Shown here: piece by piece, positions 57,568 through 64,000 of the stretch
How the letters are laid out: each line of letters opens with the position of its first letter
Numbering within the stretch: position 1 is the stretch's first letter
Assembly: GCF_020520425.1 (NCBI RefSeq)
Contig: NC_079487.1
Coordinates: 129,726,385-129,790,384 of the forward strand
DNA: 64,000 nucleotides
Source: Spinacia oleracea
Lineage: Eukaryota; Streptophyta; Magnoliopsida; Caryophyllales; Amaranthaceae
Direction of reading: 5' to 3'
Notes under the pieces: generated by a model
Databases searched by the model: none
What the model was told of the DNA's origin: nothing
What the model saw: the letters and a program-made list of their open reading frames with translations, nothing else
Position numbers and translations under genes: made by a program

Positions 57568-58105
57568 TAGGGTTGAGAACAACCTGTCAAAATTTTAGGA
57601 ATCGGAATCGGAACCTATTGTAACAGGTTCCTTTAAATGAGAACCGGAACCGGAATCTGTTGCAACAGGTTCCTAAAAATGAGAAACGGAATCGGAACCT
57701 GTTGGAACAGGTTCCGATTCAGGGTACCCTGTAATTTAACATTTAAATGAATTATTGTTAATTTATTGAAAAAAAAGCTATTTTATGGTTTGGGCTATGA
57801 TTGTTCTATATGGTTTTGGCTTAATTTGTGTTTCTATGTTTATATTTTGTAAAAATTAGCTTGGATTGTTTTCTATTTTGGGCATATGAAGCATTTTTAT
57901 ATGGCCTGTTGCCTTATTTTGGGTATTTCGTATTAGAATTGGTGTGTACAGGGTACCCATTCCGAAAAGTTGAGAATCGGATCTAGAACCTGTTGCAACA
58001 AGTACCCAATTTTGTTATTCGGAACCGGAACCTACACAATAGATTCCAATTTCGGAACCGTGGGTTCCTAGCAGATTCCGGTTCCGATTCAGGGTACCCT
58101 AACTT
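57568..58105. mobile_element. hAT family 2 element, inverted worn copy
   Basis: Carries GGAATCGGAACCTGTTGCAACAGGTTCC and AGGGTACCCTG arrays on both sides, and an interior that is the reverse complement of 3420-3600 (for example CATATGAAGCATTTTTATATGG). The outer ends no longer pair well. Confidence 0.7.
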
Positions 58106-59213
58106 TTAATGTGGTGTGAAGAGCAGGGAAAGTATGGGAAAGGGATGTGCGCCTTTTCTCAGTTAATGGATGTGATAACCTAGCAAAATTGCAATGAATA
58201 TCGGATTTCACTTGTTGGTTGTAAATGCTTCTAATAATGCGAAAATGACATAAATTTCGGGCCATGAGATGTTTTTTTTATCGGTAACAAGAAGTTAGAA
58301 TCTTATTGAACCAATATTTGTATTGAGAGCATGCGATGAAGGTAAATAAATCCCCGCTCCCGAGTATAATGCAGGTAAGTTTCCCTTAACTTCAACTAGC
58401 AGCTCGGACAAGGGTGATCACATGTATTGTGCAGATATGCTTGTAATTATAGTTTATCATATGAGTAGTTCCATATGAACCTAAAAGACCTATTGTCCTT
58501 CATTAAAATGCTTTGTCCCTACTTCCTAAAAGGTTGTTCCGAGTACTTAGTTGTTTATCCTAGTACTCCGTACTCTGGATACCCCAGTGTTGAAAGCCTC
58601 AATGAAAATTCATAGCCAAAAGACGAAAAAAAAAGGTTCAGTTCACAACTCTTTTTCTTTTTTTTCTGCAATTCCTTCATTTCATTATACATATATACTT
58701 GCAACACACACCCTTATGGCAATAAAACACAATTTAACGAGAGGATTAGAGAAAGTAACCGGCAAATTAACTAAAATAACTCAACCAAAAATAAGAAGAG
58801 TAGGTTAGGTACTTAGATTGTTAGTCCATTTATCTTCTCTAATCCCTTCCTTAAACAACATACCAGAAAATGTGTTGTAAATATAAAAAACCCCGAGAAA
58901 GTATATATTTTTATTCAATACTTTATCAACCCCTGTAATTTTACACAAGTTTGTGGCCTTGTGGGCAACTGAGCATGCAACGCAACTAAAACCAAGACAA
59001 ACAAAAAAGGGGCAATTCTTGCAACTTTCACCCCTTGAAGTCCCTCACCCGCCTTTTGCGGAGGGTAGAAAGAAACAGCTAAATCTTCATCAAAATAGAA
59101 AATTCAAGCTGGAGTCAGTAAACCTTCTTCCTATGTCTTATTAAGCAGGTCAAACTATCCCTTTCATCTACTCTCAATATACCCAACCCTAAAATACCAT
59201 TTATAACAAACTT
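58106..59213. other. Intergenic DNA upstream of the bHLH gene
   Basis: Frames at 58551-58808 and 58953-59144 have no recognised domain. This may include distal promoter of the gene at 59596. Confidence 0.45.
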
Positions 59214-59258
59214 TAAATTATAAATTATAAATTATAAATTATAAATTATAAATTATAA
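59214..59258. repeat. AAATTATA tandem repeat in the bHLH promoter
   Basis: About five to six copies of the 8-bp unit AAATTATA lie about 75 bases upstream of the TATA-like sequence. Confidence 0.8.
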
Positions 59259-59329
59259 AAATTATTACTTTATTTTTACTGTATTTGTTAAATATTTTCT
59301 GTCCCAACCAAACAGTCCTTTTTAATTCC

Positions 59330-59337
59330 CTATATAG
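59330..59337 (+). promoter_or_regulatory. Putative TATA box of the bHLH gene
   Basis: CTATATAG at 59330-59337 in AATTCCCTATATAGCAGC, about 260 bases upstream of the ATG. The leader between them is CT-rich with CCCCTGTTTTCCCCTGCTTT repeats (59408-59440). Confidence 0.55.
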
Positions 59338-59595
59338 CAGCATTCCTCCCACCCAAATACCTTCCCCCCCTTTTCCTCCCTTCTCAATTCTCATCATTAC
59401 AACATTTCCCCTGTTTTCCCCTGCTTTCCCCTGTTTTTTTTAATATCCAAGCCATCAAAACAACTTCTACACTATAAACTCAACTTACACTCATATGTAA
59501 AAATAAAATAAAAAGCTCATTTTAGCCAAAATTAAGGACTCTATTTATCAATCTCAAAACCCAGCTCGAATTCGAGTAAACTTTCTTGTTTTATA

Positions 59596-62213
59596 ATGGA
59601 GAAGGAATTCTTTTTGAATGCCGGCATACAACCTTCTCTACACTTTGATCATCCATTCTCTTCTTCTTCTTCAATGCCAACATGGCAATCTTTATCTTCA
59701 GCAATGGAAATGCAATCCTCTGATTGTTTTTTATCTACACAAGCTCCTACTAAAACTGACAATTTTGAGTCTGCTATGAGTTCCATGGTTTCTTCCCCAG
59801 CTGCCTCAAACTCAGCCTTGTCGAATGATAATTTCATGATCAGGGAATTGATTGGGAAGCTTGGCAACATTTGTAACTCCGGTGATATCTCCACTGGTGG
59901 TCACCACGGCCCGCCACCTTACATTGGTGGCGGTAATGGTGGTGGGAATTGTAGTACTAATAATTCATGTTATAGTACCCCACTTAGCTCACCACCTAAA
60001 ATGGGGATGTCAATGCCAATTATGGATCATTTGGTGAAAGAAAATTTCCCCACCTTGGGAAATTCAATTGCTTTGAGGTCAAATTTGCCGGCAATGCCTA
60101 GTGATCCGGGTTTCGCGGAGCGAGCGGCGAGGTTTTCTTCCTTTGGAAGTAGGAGTTTTAATGGAAGAACAAGCCAATTTGTTGTCAACAATAACAAAAT
60201 TCATAATCATAATAATAATCATGGCAATGATAATAATGCGGAATTTGGTTATCGATCTAATAATAGTAATTTAGTAGGAAATGGCAAGTTACAGAGGGTT
60301 TCTAGTAGTCCTTCACTTAAAGAAGTTGGATCTCAAGTTGAAAAAAACAAGAATTCATTGTTATTACAGAACAATGAGAGGAATCAAGCAGGAAATTGTG
60401 GTCCCGAGCATGGTGATTTCTCAAATTCCCGGGAAAATTCGTCGATTTCCGGCCAAAATCCGGTAGGCGAAAACGGATCAACTAGGAAAAGAAAAGCACC
60501 TGCTCCTAAGGGAAAAACTAAGGAAACTCTGCCTCATTCTCCCCTGCATACTAACAAAGTAAGTTCATGATCCCAAAAAAAAATAAAAAAATAAAATAAA
60601 AATCATACTTGAATTAATTTTTTGGATCATTTTTTTATGTTTCAGGTGACTGAAAATGGTGAGGATTCAAGTGCAAAGAGAACCAAATCGGAAGAAGGTG
60701 GTGTTTCAAAGACAGAGGATAACCAAAAGCCTCCTGAGGCACCAAAGGATTATATTCATGTTAGAGCAAGAAGGGGTCAAGCTACTGATAGTCATAGTCT
60801 TGCTGAAAGAGTAAGATTTTTTTTACTTTGATCACAAATTTAGAAAGATTACTAATTTGGTAGTATAAATTTACAATTAAGATAAAAACGTAGCATAATT
60901 AGCAATTTCCTATGATTGACCTTTTTTTTAATGAAATGTTGATTTTCCATTGCAGGTTAGAAGAGAGAAAATTGGTGAAAGAATGAAACTTCTTCAAGAT
61001 CTTGTTCCTGGTTGTGATAAGGTGCATTTTTTTCAAACTTTCTCCGTTTCCAAATACATGCATCACTTCTATTAACACGTAATTTAATTAGACTTTTTCG
61101 ATATTAAAGCTCGATTTTAATCTTGAATTGGCTAATTTACAGGTGACAGGAAAAGCACTAATGTTAGATGAGATTATCAACTATGTACAATCATTACAAA
61201 GACAAGTTGAGGTAAATTAGAAGCATAATTAACACTAATCACATTCAAATTAGAGTATAATCTAATCTTCATCATTTCTCTTAAACTAAATCCATATTGT
61301 TTTCTTGTTTCTTTTTAGTTTCTTTCAATGAAATTATCCACTGTAAATCCAAGACTAGAGTTCAACATGGAAAACCTTTTCTCAAAAGATGTAAGTTCAC
61401 TTCTTTTTTTCCCTTTCTTTAATTAAAATTTAAAAGTTGGTGTATCTTTTTCTTCCACAAAAATTACTTTTTGATAGACTAATTATATTTATTTATTTTG
61501 TGGGTAATTTTCAGGTAATCCAACCAAACTGCTCCTTAACGCATCCAATGTACCCTCTAGATTCCATGGCACCAACCCTTTATCATCAAAATTCTTTACA
61601 AGATAGCATAACCACCACGGCCCCATGTCATATGGACCCTTTACATTTACCTTCACTTGATGGATTTCCTAATTGTCTCCCTCAGGTACTCCTTTTTCGC
61701 CTCTCCGTCCCTCGTATTATAATTAACTCGAACAATTTATTCCCTCGTATTATAATTAACTCGAACAATTATTAGATACTCGAATGTTCAATTAATATAC
61801 CCTGTTCGCCTATACCCTATCCTATTCATTAGGCTAGGTCTAAAACCGGCAAACTTATATAGATTGCTAGGTTTAAACTCGGCTATAAACTCTTCATTAG
61901 ACTTACTTCATGTAGGATTAGTGATTATTATTGTCATAATGTGGCAACTAATGAAACAATTTTGATTGCACAGCTATCATCATTGTGTGAGGGTGATCTC
62001 CAAAGTATTGTACAGATGGGATTTGGCCAAAAGGAGAATGGATTTCAACTACAACAACCTTTACATGGTAATTAATTGAGAAGATTGATAATCAAAAGTG
62101 TTTCCTTAATAACTTCATTATTAGTGAAATTTGATGTTTAATTAATTAATTTTGGTGTTGTTTTGTGTTGTGTAGGGTCAAATCCATCATCATTAATGAA
62201 AATTGAGTTCTAA
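59596..62213 (+). CDS. BHLH62: bHLH transcription factor, subfamily XII (bHLH62/78/49-like)
   Basis: Eight exons: 59596-60558, 60646-60810, 60956-61021, 61143-61211, 61319-61390, 61515-61685, 61974-62067, 62176-62213. All have GT-AG borders and keep one frame, giving 545 residues. The start [10 protein letters not shown] matches the MENELFMNAG-type start of bHLH62/78. The bHLH domain is at about 360-430: [20 protein letters not shown], with H, E and R spaced for E-box/G-box binding, then [18 protein letters not shown], loop, [20 protein letters not shown]. This [13 protein letters not shown] form is specific to subfamily XII (which also includes CIB1). The N-terminal half is Ser/Asn/Gly-rich. 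Likely a nuclear DNA-binding regulator of growth or flowering; the exact orthologue is uncertain between 62, 78 and 49. Confidence 0.93.
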
Positions 62214-63698
62214 CAACCAATCATCAATCTTGAATATGATTGCCAAAGAAAGAGAGAAAGAGAGGCTACTTGTATATACAAATGAGACTTTGAATTATTT
62301 TCAAGGCCTCCATTATAGTATTTGCATATCTAATCAAGAAATATATTATTTCCTTTTTTTATTTTACCCTATTGAACTTAGATTCATCTCTCCTTTCCAT
62401 CTTTAAATTTTTTTGTTTTGGTTATGTCATTAATTTTTAGGTGAAGTTAACTAGCTATGCTTATATAGTTAATTATATGTATCCTTTGTAATATTCTATG
62501 ATCATTTGGTACAAAAGTCTTGGTTTTGCACCACCCAATGTAACATATTAAGTTGAAAAGGAAAGGGAGAAAAAAAGTTACTAGTATCATTTGTTTACTT
62601 ACTTAGTACACCATATGTTGTTTTCACTACAACTTACTTTTGTGCATACCAATACTTCCTCCGTTCAGTGAAGCGTCATGTAGATCATGTTAGATTCGTT
62701 TCAATTTAATTTCTCAAGGTGTTAAATTTCTATAAACGTTATTTATTTATAATGAGAGATATGAAGGAAATGTGAAATTATGAATTGACAAGCGTGAAAA
62801 CATTAAATTAAAAGTAAACGTAAGAAGTATCTTATTTCTGTTTAATACATTATCGGTTAAAGTACCACGGAATATGAAGATAATTATGCAAACCTAAATG
62901 ATTAGTTTTATAACTTTGATTATTTACATCATGATTGAACATTATATTTTCTTGATTTTCCAAAGATTTAAATGATGCATAAAATCATGTTAATTAAAGT
63001 GGTTGGTTACAACTTACACAAGCATAATCAAAATTAAGTTGTTTACCAGCTGTGATTAGTGGGCCTATTTCTTTTTTACTAAACAATCATATGCATAACA
63101 GCATAAGCTTAAAAGCTTTATAAAAAAGTAATCCTGAATTAGAGTCAACTCATGACTTACCTCATTTTTTCTCTTTGTAAAATCTTTTTACTCTGTTATC
63201 CCAAAAATAAAAAATAAATATATTACTGTAATAAAGAAGGTTCTGTTCTCTTTTTTTCACTGCTAAACTATAATCAGGAAAATAAATAAATATGTAATTT
63301 AAATACAATCCTTCAATTTTCAATTTTATTAATGTGAATTCATTATTTATAAAATTGGTGTATCAAGAAGAATCCCAGGTTGGCAGGGCTGAGATTCTGT
63401 CCAGGCCCAATGAATGAAAACAGAAGCTTTAATTATCTGATCAACACTTTACTCAATTAAATATTATGTTAATTTTTTATATACAAAAATATTGTCAAAT
63501 GATTATCACAAATTTTCGTAAACGCCCGTATAACAGTTACTCTGTAATAAACTATGAGATTACATGTCATATTACCGACCTCTTATACAATATAAGATGA
63601 TAAAATGGTGCGATATAAGACTAGTTTAAACTTTGATACAAAGTACTCCATAATACGGGGTAACAATTAAAATAAATTGCAAAAAGTTTTGTTTTATA
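62214..63698. other. 3' flank of the bHLH gene and intergenic DNA
   Basis: The 3' untranslated region probably runs to about 62.5 kb. A decayed Stowaway-like element lies at about 62655-62827 (CTTCCTCCGTTCAGTGAAG ... ACGTAAGAAG). Nothing coding is recognised. Confidence 0.45.
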
Positions 63699-63957
63699 CT
63701 TCCTCCGTCTTTTAATACTCGCAACGTTTGGACTTTTGCCACTATTCATATAATCTACTTTGACTATTCGTAGTATTTTTTATATAAGATAAAACATAAT
63801 CATGTGAGATCTTGTTAGATTCGTCTCAATGAGTATTATCAAAATATCAACTTTTTATAATTTTTGCATAAAGAGAATTTAAGATATAAATGATCAAAGT
63901 TGTGCATTGGCATGCGTGAAACTTACAAACGTTGCGAGTATTAAAAGACGGAGTAAG
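63699..63957. mobile_element. Stowaway-like MITE
   Basis: Ends CTTCCTCCGTCTTTTAATACTCG and CGAGTATTAAAAGACGGAGTAAG with TA flanks. Inner arms share GCAACGTTTG/CAAACGTTGC. Confidence 0.85.
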
Positions 63958-64000
63958 TATATAAATAATAAAGGAGTCAATGTGGATTTGAGCTGAAAAA

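Noticed and set aside
1..64000. CRISPR array, prokaryotic operon or organelle insertion
   Set aside because: No regularly spaced repeats of CRISPR type, no Shine-Dalgarno-led gene series and no recognisable chloroplast or mitochondrial genes were seen.

Overview
This is a 64 kb piece of an AT-rich nuclear genome from a flowering plant. The evidence is intron-containing genes with GT-AG borders, a DUF506 gene, a subfamily XII bHLH gene, an RGG/HABP4 gene, and a dense set of plant transposons (Stowaway MITEs beginning CTCCCTCCGT, CACTACAAGAAA elements, Helitrons ending CTAG, hAT, MULE and LTR elements). The MITE style suggests a Caryophyllales eudicot such as a spinach or beet relative, but that is only a guess. 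There are no bacterial or organellar genes and no CRISPR array.

Host genes: (1) a DUF506 / PD-(D/E)XK-like gene at 8058-9023 (-); (2) a split, probably damaged Patellin-like (Sec14 + GOLD) gene from about 27.1 kb down to 17.6 kb (-), whose exons were recovered through splice sites and domain order, and which has one intron of about 7.7 kb packed with retroelements; (3) a seven-exon RGG/HABP4-type RNA-binding protein gene at 28868-32414 (-), 575 codons by my model; (4) an eight-exon bHLH62/78/49-like transcription factor at 59596-62213 (+), 545 codons by my model. These are unrelated housekeeping or regulatory genes and I see no functional cluster.

Mobile DNA fills the rest. 0-7 kb: two hAT elements, a Helitron, Stowaway MITEs and a dispersed repeat with a tRNA-like core (second copy near 13.2 kb). 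15.7-17.0 kb: a MULE with long inverted repeats, a 9-bp target duplication and an internal open frame that looks like captured gene sequence. 19.9-23.7 kb: a nearly intact non-LTR retroelement of restriction-like-endonuclease type (finger, reverse transcriptase with YLDD, zinc knuckle, PD-(D/E)XK-like end), bordered on both sides by ATT repeats. 23.9-25.7 kb: a 5'-truncated L1-type LINE with a 15-bp target duplication. 33.7-35.6 kb: a CACTA element carrying exon-like sequence. 36.1-43.7 kb: a very young LTR retrotransposon (two 1466-bp LTRs, one difference seen) with a gag-like ORF but no pol. 44-58 kb: Helitrons, MITEs, a small CACTA MITE, a retroposed insert with a 14-bp target duplication, and no host gene that I can support. 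62.2-64 kb: the 3' flank of the bHLH gene with MITEs.

The strongest candidates for something poorly described are the RLE-type retroelement at 19.9-23.7 kb, the Patellin-like gene that contains it, the gag-only LTR element and the gene-carrying MULE.
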